A DNA stretch of 64,000 bases from Flavobacteriales bacterium (GCA_003499525.1 DNTB01000020.1:62001-126000), one strand, 5' to 3'; shown: positions 33,852 through 43,070, counted from the stretch's first letter. Notes: generated from the letters alone by a model not told the origin. Numbers and translations are program-made.

Positions 33852-35330
33852 ATGGGCTGGTTAGAGGTACTATTAGATTTCATTTACCAGAATCTTTGGC
33901 TATTCCTTATCGTTTTCTACTACTTTATAGTAACAATAACCATAGTATCGCTCCTGCTACAAAATACCAACCCGATAAAAACCCTTACTTACATCATTGC
34001 ACTTCTTACCCTTCCGGTGATAGGTTTGATCGTTTACTATTTTCTTGGGCAGGACTATCGCAAGGATAAATTATTCTCTATTAAAGGGGTAGTGGACAAC
34101 CAATGGATAAAAAAATGGATGGATGCTCAAATAATAAGCGTTCAAAAGAATCATCTTCTTACCAAAGAGGTTATGGGGCGCAATGTAAAAGTCGCTACTC
34201 AGGTTTTTCGGGCGAATAACAGCATTATTACCACAAAGAATAGGGTTAAAGTCTTAAAAAGTGGAGATGAAAAATTCGATGCATTGATTAAGCAAATATC
34301 TGGTGCTGAGAGTTTTATATACATGGAGTATTATATTATTGAAGATGATCGACTGGGGAGCGGGATTCTTAATTTACTTGAAGAAAAGGCAAGGAACGGG
34401 GTTCAAGTTAGATTTATTTATGACGATGTTGGCAGTTCAGATCTAAGTTCGGCTCGACTAAAAAGTCTAAAGAATAGCGGGGTTTCGCTTTTTCCTTTTA
34501 TGCCGGTTCGTTTTCCTGTATACAGCAGTAAGCTCAATTTCAGAGACCACAGAAAAATCGCCGTCATAGATGGTAAAGTAGGTTTTATAGGAGGCATCAA
34601 CATCGCCGAAAGGTATTCCAGCAGGTTCAGCCCTAAGAATTGGAGAGATACCCACTTGATGATCGAAGGGGAGGCCGTTCGATCATTAATCATTGTATTT
34701 CTGCTTAACTGGAAATTTGTAAGCGGAGAAGTACCTGAATTGGAATCAAAAATATTTGAACCCTTTTCAAATGTTGATGACCAGCAACTGGTTCAATTCG
34801 CCTTTAGCGGGCCTGATTCCGATTGGGCTTCGATTATGTTGAGCTTTATAACCGCCATTTCTATGGCGGAAGAGAAAGTGTATCTGCAATCTCCTTATTT
34901 TATACCTACAGAAAGTCTTATCACGGCATTAACTAGTGCTGCTCAAACGGGTGTAAACGTTAAGCTCATGCTTCCCGGCAAGTCAGACGCAAGAATTACA
35001 CAATGGGCTGGCGAGAGTTATTATTCACCGTTGTTGGAAGCCGGAGTTGAGATTTTTTTGTACCAAGATGGCTTCCTTCATGCTAAAACAATCATTGTAG
35101 ATGATCTATTTAGTAGCGTAGGAACGGCCAATTTAGACTACAGGTCATTTAATACAAACTTTGAAGTGAACTGCCTGATATACGATAAAGGAGTGACAAA
35201 TGAGTTGAATAATATGTTTCTGGAAGACTTAAAACACTGCATCCAGGTTGATGCTGAAAGATGGCACAAAAGACCCTGGAATAAGCGACTGGTTCAATCT
35301 TTATCCAGACCACTTTCACCTCTTCTCTAA
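33852..35330 (+). CDS. cls: Cardiolipin synthase, phospholipase D superfamily
   Basis: 492 aa, ATG start. It makes cardiolipin at the inner membrane, typically from two phosphatidylglycerols. Two N-terminal membrane helices (about 12-32 and 40-62) are followed by two catalytic HKD motifs: HRKIAVID (about 233-240, followed by GKVGFIGG) and HAKTIIVDD (about 411-419, followed by the second-motif glycine region VGTANLD). The length and layout fit bacterial ClsA. The Usp gene follows after about 45 nt on the same strand. Confidence 0.93.
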   Translation: MGWLEVLLDFIYQNLWLFLIVFYYFIVTITIVSLLLQNTNPIKTLTYIIALLTLPVIGLIVYYFLGQDYRKDKLFSIKGVVDNQWIKKWMDAQIISVQKNHLLTKEVMGRNVKVATQVFRANNSIITTKNRVKVLKSGDEKFDALIKQISGAESFIYMEYYIIEDDRLGSGILNLLEEKARNGVQVRFIYDDVGSSDLSSARLKSLKNSGVSLFPFMPVRFPVYSSKLNFRDHRKIAVIDGKVGFIGGINIAERYSSRFSPKNWRDTHLMIEGEAVRSLIIVFLLNWKFVSGEVPELESKIFEPFSNVDDQQLVQFAFSGPDSDWASIMLSFITAISMAEEKVYLQSPYFIPTESLITALTSAAQTGVNVKLMLPGKSDARITQWAGESYYSPLLEAGVEIFLYQDGFLHAKTIIVDDLFSSVGTANLDYRSFNTNFEVNCLIYDKGVTNELNNMFLEDLKHCIQVDAERWHKRPWNKRLVQSLSRPLSPLL

Positions 35331-35375
35331 GATGAAAAAATGAGCTATTTTTATTTATTGTCTTAGATTGCAAAT

Positions 35376-36239
35376 ATGACGATGGATAAGCGCATAATAG
35401 TAACCACAGATTTTTCTGACTCTTCTTTTGAAGCAATCAGATTGGGAATTGAATTGAGCGGAAGAGCGAACTTGCCGTTAGAGCTGGTACACGTGATCGA
35501 CATACCAATTTCGCTCAATATTGAAGATGTAAAATTCAACAAGGAACGTCTTGACCAAGGTGTGAAGAAACTCGAGGGAATTATTGACTACATCGATGAA
35601 ATTAGAGACGCGGTTTCCTCGATGTTTAAGGTTCTCGATGATGTTGATGATGAGCTTCAAATCAAAGGACATATTCTGTCTAACAAAACACCGCGAGAGC
35701 TAAATCGGTTTTTTGATGTCTGGAATGCTGAAATAGTTATTCTTGGAACCAATGGAAAGGGACAAAGTCCTTTAATCGGATCTTTTGCACAAAGACTTTT
35801 AAGCCGAACGGATATTAGTGCCATCAGCATAAAATCTACCAGCAGGTCAAAGCTCAATAAAGTTCTGTTTGCTTCGGATTTTTCTGAAAATGATATTCTT
35901 ATAAAGGCATTTGATAAGCTCAAGGCTTACAGTAGAGCGTTTCAGTTTGAAATTGAAGCCGTTCGAATCAATACTCCAATAAACTTCTTATCCACAGATA
36001 AGATCAACGCTCTTTTTGACTCTTTCGCAGGAAAATGCGAATTTGACCGACAGAGACTTCACAGCTACAACGCCTTTACCGTAGAAGAAGGCGTTTGCAG
36101 CTTTGCGGAAATGATTGATGGCGATGCAATAGCTGTTTTCTCACTAGGGCATCGAGGAATAAAAAAGCTTTTTCACCACAGCTTCTCGAACCAAATCATA
36201 CAATACTCCGATATTCCTGTCCTCACGATAAAACAATAA
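35376..36239 (+). CDS. Universal stress protein family, tandem Usp domains
   Basis: 287 aa, ATG start (a second in-frame ATG is at 35382). Two Usp-like alpha/beta domains in tandem: about 3-150, starting with IIVTTDFSDSSFEAIRLG and ending in VILGTNGKGQ, which resembles the ATP-binding GxxGxxx pattern, and about 163-287, starting KVLFASDFSEND. The second domain ends with DIPVLTIKQ, typical for the family, but lacks an obvious ATP loop. Role: stress-related, exact partner unknown. The convergent gene behind it begins 2 nt later. Confidence 0.85.
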   Translation: MTMDKRIIVTTDFSDSSFEAIRLGIELSGRANLPLELVHVIDIPISLNIEDVKFNKERLDQGVKKLEGIIDYIDEIRDAVSSMFKVLDDVDDELQIKGHILSNKTPRELNRFFDVWNAEIVILGTNGKGQSPLIGSFAQRLLSRTDISAISIKSTSRSKLNKVLFASDFSENDILIKAFDKLKAYSRAFQFEIEAVRINTPINFLSTDKINALFDSFAGKCEFDRQRLHSYNAFTVEEGVCSFAEMIDGDAIAVFSLGHRGIKKLFHHSFSNQIIQYSDIPVLTIKQ

Positions 36240-36241
36240 AT

Positions 36242-36781
36242 TCAAAGCTTCCTCTTAATTTGGTTCAACAATCTTGAGGTTTGTTCACGGTCGAGATGCA
36301 TACCGAAAGGAATAGGTTCGGAACTACCATAAAACTCCAGCTGTTGATTTGCAATAGTCCAAAATGACTTTGCGAATCCTTCGGAAATTGACTTCCGTTC
36401 CCTCGTAACTTTGCGAATACCTCTAATGTTTTTTCGTTCCGTGCTAAATCTTCTCTTCCTCCATCCGTAATTTATTTCCAACGAAACTTGGTCACGGGTA
36501 ATGGTAATAAGCTCAAAACCACGGATCTTATAGATCAAAGCTTCTAATCCCTTCCACTCAAAATAGAGCCAAAAAGCAAGATAAGCGGTAAAGAATAGTA
36601 TTTGTCCTGAATCTTGAAGATCAAATACAACTTTGTACAAAACATACAGCCCCATGGTGGTCCATAAAATATTCCAAAACCAGAGAGTCATTCTCATCCA
36701 GTTCTCGGATTGGGCTTCTATTTTAAAGTTTACCTCATCTTTTTGAGAATGCATAATTATCCCTGGCGCGATACTTGTCAT
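36242..36781 (-). CDS. Membrane protein of unknown function
   Basis: 179 aa from ATG 36781; ATG 36754 (MHSQKDEVNF) is an equally good start. Two membrane helices (about 32-50 and 58-80) are followed by a basic cytosolic domain of about 95 residues containing ITITRDQVSLEINYGWRKRRF and ending in KRKL. The layout resembles small membrane proteins with a PH-like domain after two helices, but I cannot name the family. It is divergent from the TPR gene and convergent with the Usp gene. Confidence 0.65.
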   Translation of the reverse strand: MTSIAPGIIMHSQKDEVNFKIEAQSENWMRMTLWFWNILWTTMGLYVLYKVVFDLQDSGQILFFTAYLAFWLYFEWKGLEALIYKIRGFELITITRDQVSLEINYGWRKRRFSTERKNIRGIRKVTRERKSISEGFAKSFWTIANQQLEFYGSSEPIPFGMHLDREQTSRLLNQIKRKL

Positions 36782-36833
36782 GGTGTGCTCAATTTGATAA
36801 AGGATACAAATATGAGGAATACTATTAGTCCGT

Positions 36834-36841
36834 TATCTTTG
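36834..36841 (+). promoter_or_regulatory. Promoter candidate for the exported TPR-like protein (TATCTTTG)
   Basis: TATCTTTG followed by CC, 19 nt before the chosen ATG. It lies inside a longer reading frame that begins at 36710, which supports the later start. Confidence 0.5.
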
Positions 36842-36859
36842 CCAACAAAGAACTTAGCT

Positions 36860-37633
36860 ATGAAGAGAAGAGATGCAATGTTAACGGTGGGGTTGATTTT
36901 TTCGATGTTAGTTTCCATAGGTGGGTCTGCACAAGTGGCCGATGGGAAGCACCAAAAGTTATTTGATTTATACGTTCTTGGAGAGTTTGAAGATTGCCTA
37001 AAAAAGGCCGAACGTTTGTCGGAAAAAGACAAGTATAAATCTGATAGTGAGGTTTATCTGTGGATATCTATGTGCAATTATGAAATCTGCATGGACAACG
37101 AGCTTTCCTTCTACCACAAGAATTGCCAGAAAGATGCTCTAAAGAACGGGGTTAAATTCAAAAAGAAAGATGACAAATTAAAATCCAAGGAGGAGAAATA
37201 TCTGTTCGATCAAAACGTGGATTATATCACAAAACTCAAAGAATACGGATGTAGCGAAGCAAAATCGTACTATTTGGAGAAAGACTATCGGAAAGCGGCT
37301 TACTACTACAATCTTTCTTATGATTTAGACCAATCTGATGATGCCATTAGGTTGATGAAAGGAGTTGCGGACCTCAAAAACAGGAATTATCGCGAAGGAC
37401 AGGATATGGTTGACCTCAGCCTCACCAACTTCAAGACATTGGCTGAAGGCGAAGGTTATACTCCAGACCCGTTAATTGAGGAAGTTTTTGAAGATGGATT
37501 TGTCAACTATGCAGATCATTTATTAAGTCAGAATAAAGTGAATGAGGCTATTGAGGTTGCACAGCTTGCGGTTACTCTTTCACCCCAAAACGCAAAGTTT
37601 ATTCGTCTGTACAAGATCGTTTCAGAAGGATAA
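36860..37633 (+). CDS. Exported TPR-like repeat protein
   Basis: 257 aa from ATG 36860, which yields a signal peptide (MLTVGLIFSMLVSIGGSAQ) right behind a promoter; the frame is open from 36710 but that part is not protein-like. The mature protein is helical and charged with several tetratricopeptide-like units (DLYVLGEFEDCLKKAERL, YYLEKDYRKAAYYYNLSYDLD, NKVNEAIEVAQLAVTLSP). Four cysteines lie between about 42 and 82. It probably acts as a periplasmic or outer-membrane scaffold; the partner is unknown. trmD begins 9 nt downstream. Confidence 0.78.
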   Translation: MKRRDAMLTVGLIFSMLVSIGGSAQVADGKHQKLFDLYVLGEFEDCLKKAERLSEKDKYKSDSEVYLWISMCNYEICMDNELSFYHKNCQKDALKNGVKFKKKDDKLKSKEEKYLFDQNVDYITKLKEYGCSEAKSYYLEKDYRKAAYYYNLSYDLDQSDDAIRLMKGVADLKNRNYREGQDMVDLSLTNFKTLAEGEGYTPDPLIEEVFEDGFVNYADHLLSQNKVNEAIEVAQLAVTLSPQNAKFIRLYKIVSEG

Positions 37634-37642
37634 ACTCGAGCC

Positions 37643-38329
37643 ATGATCATTGAAATTGCGACCCTTTTTCCTGAAATGTTCAAGGGACCATTTACCGAGT
37701 CTATTATCAAACGGGCCGTTGAATCACAATATGTGGAATTCAAATTCCACAACCCACGAGATTTCAGCACTGACAAGCATAAAAAAGTAGATGACTACCC
37801 ATTTGGGGGGGAGGCCGGCATGGTAATGACGCCTCAGCCTTTGGCAGATATGATCAACCACCTTACCTCAAAAGAAGCCTTTGACGCCATTATATTTATG
37901 ACACCAGATGGAGCCCGGTTGGATCAAAGAATGGTCAATAGTTTTTCTCACTTCAATAGAATCTTAATTCTCAATGGACATTACAAAGGCATCGATCAGC
38001 GCATTAGAGATAAGTATGTAACCCATGAAGTTTCCATAGGAGATTATGTCATTTCGGGCGGCGAACTGGCAACGGCAGTTTTTTGTGATGCTTTGGTTCG
38101 CATTATTCCCGGCGTACTTGGAGATTCCTCTTCTGCACTTACAGATTCTTTTCAGGATGGGCTGCTTGCTCCTCCTGTATATACGCGTCCTGCTAGTTTT
38201 CGGGGGATGAGTGTACCGGAGGTGTTAAGATCAGGTAATTTTGGAGAAATTGATCAGTGGAAACTCGAAAAAGCACTCGAAAAGACAAAAATACGCCGTC
38301 CAGATCTCCTTAATCCAAGCAAGAAATAG
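37643..38329 (+). CDS. trmD: tRNA (guanine-N1)-methyltransferase TrmD
   Basis: 228 aa, ATG start. It methylates N1 of G37 next to the anticodon with S-adenosylmethionine, preventing frameshifts. The trefoil-knot SPOUT fold shows LFPEMFKGPFTESII at the start, DDYPFGGEAGMVM, LNGHYKGIDQRI and the knot GDYVISGGELA. The C-terminal helical domain is present. rplS follows after 51 nt, the classic trmD-rplS order, though rimM and rpsP are not upstream here. Confidence 0.96.
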   Translation: MIIEIATLFPEMFKGPFTESIIKRAVESQYVEFKFHNPRDFSTDKHKKVDDYPFGGEAGMVMTPQPLADMINHLTSKEAFDAIIFMTPDGARLDQRMVNSFSHFNRILILNGHYKGIDQRIRDKYVTHEVSIGDYVISGGELATAVFCDALVRIIPGVLGDSSSALTDSFQDGLLAPPVYTRPASFRGMSVPEVLRSGNFGEIDQWKLEKALEKTKIRRPDLLNPSKK

Positions 38330-38339
38330 AAAATATTCG

Positions 38340-38347
38340 TATTATTG
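38340..38347 (+). promoter_or_regulatory. Weak promoter candidate for rplS (TATTATTG)
   Basis: TATTATTG followed by CAGCCC in the trmD-rplS gap. One mismatch to TAnnTTTG, with the GCAGCC extension shared with the aldolase promoter. It predicts a leader of about 28 nt. Confidence 0.4.
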
Positions 38348-38380
38348 CAGCCCGAATTTTTTAGGCAAAACCTTAGAGAA

Positions 38381-38731
38381 ATGAATCCGAAAATAAAAGA
38401 AGCGTTGGCAGATGCTGAATCGGCAAACCAACTTCCCGATTTCAAGGCCGGTGATACGATAACCGTTCACTACAAGATTAAAGAGGGAAATAAAGAACGG
38501 GTTCAGCCTTATCAAGGGGTTGTACTTCAACGAAAAGGTACAGGAGCAACAGGTACTTTCACTGTTCGTAAAATGAGTGGTGGTATTGGAATCGAAAGGA
38601 TTTTTAATGTCGGGTCACCGTTCATCGACCACATTGTGGTGAATAAAGTTGGAGTAGTTCGAAGATCAAGGATATTCTACCTGCGAGGCCGAAGAGGAAA
38701 GGCTGCACGAATTAAGGAAAAGCAGCGCTAG
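38381..38731 (+). CDS. rplS: 50S ribosomal protein L19
   Basis: 116 aa from ATG 38381, the usual size; the frame is open from 38345 but that part overlaps a promoter-like element. L19 sits at the 30S-50S interface. The signature is intact: FKAGDTITVHYKIKEG, RVQPYQGVVLQRKG, FTVRKMSGGIGIERIF and RRSRIFYLRGRRGKAARI. It converges on the heme-motif lipoprotein gene with 18 nt between stops. Confidence 0.97.
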   Translation: MNPKIKEALADAESANQLPDFKAGDTITVHYKIKEGNKERVQPYQGVVLQRKGTGATGTFTVRKMSGGIGIERIFNVGSPFIDHIVVNKVGVVRRSRIFYLRGRRGKAARIKEKQR

Positions 38732-38749
38732 ATTCTCTTCCTTAGGAAA

Positions 38750-39232
38750 TTAAAACTTCAGTTTTTCAATTTTACCTATTGGACCCGGGCAATTGTGTTT
38801 ATGACATGCCACGCAGGTTTCCATGACTTTATTGTAATTCTCTCGTGATGGTTCTTCCTTGAATTCATTATAAGCACTTAGCCAGACTCTTGCCATAGCG
38901 TCATAATTAGCATCAATCTCATCCGGATTTGTCGGTGTGGAACCAATGATCCCTGAATAATCAGCAAAACTGATTTGTGGTTCTGGATTATCTTTTAGTT
39001 CAATTCCTGTTTGTTCCAGCTCCTCATGCATTTGACGCATCAATAGTGCCAGTTCACTCGGCTTGTAAAGCACTCCTGATGTGCTATCAGCAGCGTTTTG
39101 TATCGAGCTCGACGTGTTTGCTTGTTCATTACTCTTGCTCTCCCCATTGCATGATATCAGCAATAGAGAAAGCAGAGTAAATAAAATAGAAATGGAAATG
39201 AGGCTATTGGACATAGACTCCTGTTGCTTCAT
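38750..39232 (-). CDS. Lipoprotein with a C-terminal c-type heme motif
   Basis: 160 aa from ATG 39232 (ATG 39214 is an alternative). A lipobox signal (LLSLLLISC) gives a lipid-anchored protein, followed by a Ser/Asn-rich linker. Residues about 55-145 form helices (ELALLMRQMHEELEQTG, ANYDAMARVWLSAYNEF) as in cytochrome c'-like bundles. One CxxCH (TCVACHKHNC) lies near the C-terminus, the usual place in such four-helix cytochromes. It probably carries one heme attached by the CcsBA-type protein at 10.9-14 kb. It overlaps the DUF4920 gene by up to 29 nt. Confidence 0.72.
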   Translation of the reverse strand: MKQQESMSNSLISISILFTLLSLLLISCNGESKSNEQANTSSSIQNAADSTSGVLYKPSELALLMRQMHEELEQTGIELKDNPEPQISFADYSGIIGSTPTNPDEIDANYDAMARVWLSAYNEFKEEPSRENYNKVMETCVACHKHNCPGPIGKIEKLKF

Positions 39233-39716
39233 ATGATAAAACAACTTTTGGATCAGTGATAGATTCAACTGAATCAGCATCCGCGCCGGCGTCCATTGCG
39301 TAATGTCTTAATTCCTCAACGCTAATTGTATCGTAATAGGCAAAACCATTAATAGTAGTTCTGTGACCGGCAGCATCAAGAGGAACAAAAAAGTCATAAT
39401 CCTTAAATCGAACCATCATTTCTCCTGCGTCAGCGGCATCTACTTTCATCCAGCATCCTTTTCGCTTGCAGCTTGATAAAACTTCAGACTCAATGGTCAC
39501 TTTCATGGTATCTAATCCTTTGGTAGAAAACATGGCGTAAAACTCCTCGGGAGAGACGGCATTGGATGCATCAAACTCTTCACCAGCAGTGTAAGGGTAA
39601 ACATTCTCCACTAACTCTTCAGAAGTGCTTTGCTCATCAGAGCCCTGTTCCTCGTTAGTTCCTGAACCACAGGATATTACAAATAAGGTTGAAAAAATAA
39701 TAGCTAAGTATTTCAT
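39204..39716 (-). CDS. DUF4920-domain lipoprotein
   Basis: 170 aa, ATG start. The signal ends in a lipobox (LFVISC). After an acidic linker comes the DUF4920 region (about 62-165): LDTMKVTIESEVLSSCKRKGCWMKV, then MVRFKDYDFFVPLD and FAYYDTISVEELRHYA. The CKRKGC pair could bind a metal or form a disulfide, and the domain is beta-rich, similar to OB-like folds. Function is unknown. A full promoter overlaps the end of the LysM gene upstream, and the heme-motif lipoprotein gene overlaps its 3' end, so the two lipoproteins are probably coexpressed. Confidence 0.82.
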   Translation of the reverse strand: MKYLAIIFSTLFVISCGSGTNEEQGSDEQSTSEELVENVYPYTAGEEFDASNAVSPEEFYAMFSTKGLDTMKVTIESEVLSSCKRKGCWMKVDAADAGEMMVRFKDYDFFVPLDAAGHRTTINGFAYYDTISVEELRHYAMDAGADADSVESITDPKVVLSYEATGVYVQ

Positions 39717-39726
39717 GCTGTAAATT

Positions 39727-41544
39727 TTAAAACGACAAAATTACCTCATAATCATGATATTTCAATACGTAGGACCCTGTGTTCTCGAACCCACTCTCAA
39801 ATCCCACTTGAACAAAATCATAAATTGAAGCACTGCATTGCTTGGGATTTGATTTGATGTGATGAGCATACTTGCTCCCATTTGTGAGCATCGATTCTCC
39901 AAAATACATGGTTAAATCATAGGCCAAAAAAGAATATCTATTGGGTTCTTTGCCGTTCTTAGCGATGAATTTTTCAGCAATAGATATCGTCAGTGAATCA
40001 GAGTAATTAACAAAGTAACGACTCGGGTACCTTACTTTCAGTGCACTTAAGTGGTCAAAAGAAAGGCTCTTAAATGATTGCCACGATTCCAAACCAATTA
40101 CCTCTATTCTATGTGTTGAATCTGCATTGGTGGAAAGATCATAAGCCATGCTCAAAACCTGTGATACAAAAGGCTCAAAATTACTGGCCACGACCAGAGT
40201 TACATTTTTTGAGTCTCCAATAGCATTAGTAAGCTGTTTTAATTCTGGCTTTGGCATAGTCAAAACTGGCAGGGTATCATTCGGGAGGTCTCTCCTTCCT
40301 GTGTATTTCTTAATAAGATCCAGAGCACGTTTGTCAGAGTATTTACCGCTGCTTACAATAATGTTAGTTGAGTCATGGACCTCTTTCTGGACGTATTTTG
40401 CAATTCTTATATTCTGCGATGCATCTGAAGCATAAGCTCTAAAAACATAGGGGTTACTTAACAGGTTTCTACCAGATATTTTAACCGGGCTTATGATTGG
40501 AATTTTATGTGTCAGTGCATACTTCGAAAATATTTCAAATAAAGAAGGATACAGCGGACCAATAATTAAATGAGATCTGGAAAGATGACTATCCTCTAAA
40601 ATTGGGGTAACATTCTGAGTATCCGTAAAAACATCATAGTATTTTATCTTTATGTTGGTGTGGAATTTTTCTTTAAGCGAATCCAATGCAAGATTAATTC
40701 CATGCATAAAGTCAAGAGCTACCAAAGACATCGGTTTTAGCTTAACAGATTCTAAATCAGAATGAGATGCACTTGCTGTTTCTATGGTCAAAACATTTGC
40801 TTTGAGATAAAATGGAAGTAAAACGGACATGAATAAAGTATCGATGTCATCAAACTTTTTAATCCAGGAGGAGTCTACAATTTCTACTTCATCCTCAAAA
40901 CTGACAAACTCCGGATTGGGTATTGGAATTCGAATGGCAATACCTTCCAGCAATCCTTGCTGAAACCCATTGTTAAGCATTTGTATTGAATCGGGTGATA
41001 GTCCATAGTCGTCTGATATGCTCTGCAGTGTCTCTCCTTCTTTGATTTTATGGTACTGAAGCGAATCTTGTTCAGGCATTGAAATGGATAAACTATCAGT
41101 TTTGGCCTCCGTGTTTGCAGCAGGTATTTTTACCACCATTCCCACTTTTAAACCTTCTCTTAATTCAGGGTTGTACGATTTTATGCTCTCGATATCCGTG
41201 TCATAAAGCTTTGACAAACCATAAAGCGTCTGTTTTTTAATGACTTTATGGTAAATGGTATCATTACTTAACTCGACCCGGGATTTTTTGGCTGTTTTCC
41301 TGTCTGCCTTTTCAATGGGGATAAGAAGGGTTTGATGGATGCGCAGTCCATCGCCAATTAAGTCTTTATTGGCCTGTTTTATATCGTCGACAGTAATGGA
41401 GTATTTCTTAGAAATCGCGTACAAGGTTTCTCCCTTTTTAACTTCATGAATAACAAACTCCTGTCCGTCAATATCGAGTTTCTCCTGAGCAAGAAGACTT
41501 ACTGCAGAAAAACATAAGAATAAAAGGACTATTAGAATTCTCAT
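39727..41544 (-). CDS. Exported LysM-repeat protein with periplasmic-binding-protein-like domain
   Basis: 605 aa from ATG 41544, chosen because it overlaps the guaA stop as ATGA. After a signal peptide (ILIVLLFLCFSAVSLLAQ) come three LysM repeats near 29-77 (VKKGETLYAISKKYS), 95-140 (IKKQTLYGLSKLYD) and 163-205 (KEGETLQSISDDYG), which bind peptidoglycan glycan. The rest (about 232-605) resembles a type I periplasmic-binding fold (VSVLLPFYL-type start, HLIIGPLYPSLFEIFSKYALTHKIPIISP with a break). E. coli LpoA is the closest concept, an activator of a peptidoglycan synthase, but that function is inference. Confidence 0.82.
   Translation of the reverse strand: MRILIVLLFLCFSAVSLLAQEKLDIDGQEFVIHEVKKGETLYAISKKYSITVDDIKQANKDLIGDGLRIHQTLLIPIEKADRKTAKKSRVELSNDTIYHKVIKKQTLYGLSKLYDTDIESIKSYNPELREGLKVGMVVKIPAANTEAKTDSLSISMPEQDSLQYHKIKEGETLQSISDDYGLSPDSIQMLNNGFQQGLLEGIAIRIPIPNPEFVSFEDEVEIVDSSWIKKFDDIDTLFMSVLLPFYLKANVLTIETASASHSDLESVKLKPMSLVALDFMHGINLALDSLKEKFHTNIKIKYYDVFTDTQNVTPILEDSHLSRSHLIIGPLYPSLFEIFSKYALTHKIPIISPVKISGRNLLSNPYVFRAYASDASQNIRIAKYVQKEVHDSTNIIVSSGKYSDKRALDLIKKYTGRRDLPNDTLPVLTMPKPELKQLTNAIGDSKNVTLVVASNFEPFVSQVLSMAYDLSTNADSTHRIEVIGLESWQSFKSLSFDHLSALKVRYPSRYFVNYSDSLTISIAEKFIAKNGKEPNRYSFLAYDLTMYFGESMLTNGSKYAHHIKSNPKQCSASIYDFVQVGFESGFENTGSYVLKYHDYEVILSF
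39736..39765 (-). promoter_or_regulatory. Full promoter for the DUF4920 gene inside the LysM gene end
   Basis: On the minus strand TTG (39765-39763), 19 nt, then TAATTTTG (39743-39736). It overlaps the last codons of the LysM gene and lies 20 nt before the DUF4920 ATG. Confidence 0.65.
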
Positions 41545-43070
41545 TCCCATTCAATCGTCGATGGTGGCTTAGAGCTTATATCGTATACCACACGGTTAAT
41601 ACCTTTAACTTTATTGATAATTGTACTCGAAATTCTTGCCAGTATTTCATACGGAATATGAACCCAATCTGCTGTCATGCCGTCTGTTGAGGTTACTGCC
41701 CTTAGCGCGACAACCTGCTCGTAGGTCCTTTCGTCGCCCATGACTCCAACCGATTGTACGGGCAACAAAATTGATCCGGCTTGCCATATTTTGTCATACC
41801 AGCCCGTTTCCTTGAGGATATTGATATAAATGGCATCTGCTTCCTGAATTAGTCGCACTCGCTCTTTAGAAATCTCGCCCAGAATACGGATGGCAAGCCC
41901 AGGACCAGGAAAGGGATGTCTGCCCAATATTTCTTCTGAGATTTTCAAAGCTCTACCTACCCTACGAACCTCGTCTTTGAAAAGGGAGCGCAGCGGTTCT
42001 ACGACTTTCAAGTTCATTTTCTCAGGCAGACCTCCAACATTATGATGCGATTTAATGGTGACTGACGGGCCATTAACCGATACTGATTCAATGACATCCG
42101 GATAGATGGTTCCCTGACCGAGATATGCAACATCACTAATCTTATTGGCCTCATTATCAAATACTTCAATAAACTTATTGCCAATAATCTTACGTTTCTT
42201 TTCAGGGTCGGAAACTCCGTTCAAAGCGTCTAAAAAAGCCCGACTTGCATCAACTCCTTTGACGTTGAGTCCCATCCCTTCGTATTGCTTGAGAACCTCA
42301 GGGAATTCATCCTTGCGCAGCAGTCCATTATTGACAAAAATGCAATAGAGCTGTTTGCCAATGGCCTTATGCAGGAGTGTAGCAGCTACGGTAGAATCTA
42401 CTCCACCGGATAATCCAAGAACTACCTTGTCTTTTCCAATTCTTTCTCTAAGCTCATGAATTGTTGAATCAATAAACGATTCCGAAGTCCAATCACCCTT
42501 ACATCCGCAAATGTCATAGATGAAGTTCTTCAATATTTTTTTTCCTTCAGTGGTGTGATAGACCTCGGGGTGAAATTGGACACCATGAAATTTTATTTTG
42601 TCCATTCTGAAGCCGGCGTTTCCGACATCACTGGTACTGCATATAACTTCTGCTCCTCTTGGAAGTTTTGTAATGGTGTCCGCATGTGACATCCATACCT
42701 GCGATTGATACTGCAACCCCGAAACCAGTGGGTCTAGGTTGTCAATGTACGATAAATTGGCCCTCCCGTATTCTCTGGAATCGGATTTTTCGACATCCCC
42801 TCCCCGTTCTAAGCTGATCATTTGTGCTCCAAAGCAAATACCTAAAACAGGTATGTCTAAACTCTCAAAAGAAATCTTTCTAAGAGGTGCGTTCTCGTCT
42901 TTTACAGAAAATGGGCTTCCTGAGAGAATAAGTCCATCTGCTCCCTGGAGCACTTCATCTGAAACGCTAAAAGGATGAATCTCGCAATATACGTTGTGCT
43001 CTCTGACCCTCCGCGCTATAAGTTGGGTGTATTGAGATCCAAAATCAAGAATGATTATTTTTTCTTGCAT
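41541..43070 (-). CDS. guaA: GMP synthase (glutamine-hydrolysing)
   Basis: 509 aa from ATG 43070; an upstream in-frame TTG is less likely. It converts XMP to GMP with ATP and glutamine. Domains in order: class I glutamine amidotransferase (about 3-190, with the nucleophile Cys in GICFGAQM and HGVQFHPEV), ATP pyrophosphatase (about 200-390, LGLSGGVDSTV) and the C-terminal dimerisation domain (GRHPFPGPGLAIR, ending KPPSTIEWE). Its stop overlaps the LysM gene start. It lies downstream of bshC on the same strand with a 38-nt gap that contains a promoter-like element. Confidence 0.97.
   Translation of the reverse strand: MQEKIIILDFGSQYTQLIARRVREHNVYCEIHPFSVSDEVLQGADGLILSGSPFSVKDENAPLRKISFESLDIPVLGICFGAQMISLERGGDVEKSDSREYGRANLSYIDNLDPLVSGLQYQSQVWMSHADTITKLPRGAEVICSTSDVGNAGFRMDKIKFHGVQFHPEVYHTTEGKKILKNFIYDICGCKGDWTSESFIDSTIHELRERIGKDKVVLGLSGGVDSTVAATLLHKAIGKQLYCIFVNNGLLRKDEFPEVLKQYEGMGLNVKGVDASRAFLDALNGVSDPEKKRKIIGNKFIEVFDNEANKISDVAYLGQGTIYPDVIESVSVNGPSVTIKSHHNVGGLPEKMNLKVVEPLRSLFKDEVRRVGRALKISEEILGRHPFPGPGLAIRILGEISKERVRLIQEADAIYINILKETGWYDKIWQAGSILLPVQSVGVMGDERTYEQVVALRAVTSTDGMTADWVHIPYEILARISSTIINKVKGINRVVYDISSKPPSTIEWE

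Noticed and set aside
38340..38380. Ribosomal-protein leader for L19
   Set aside because: The leader is only about 30 nt and I see no clear hairpin, so it is listed only as a weak promoter region.
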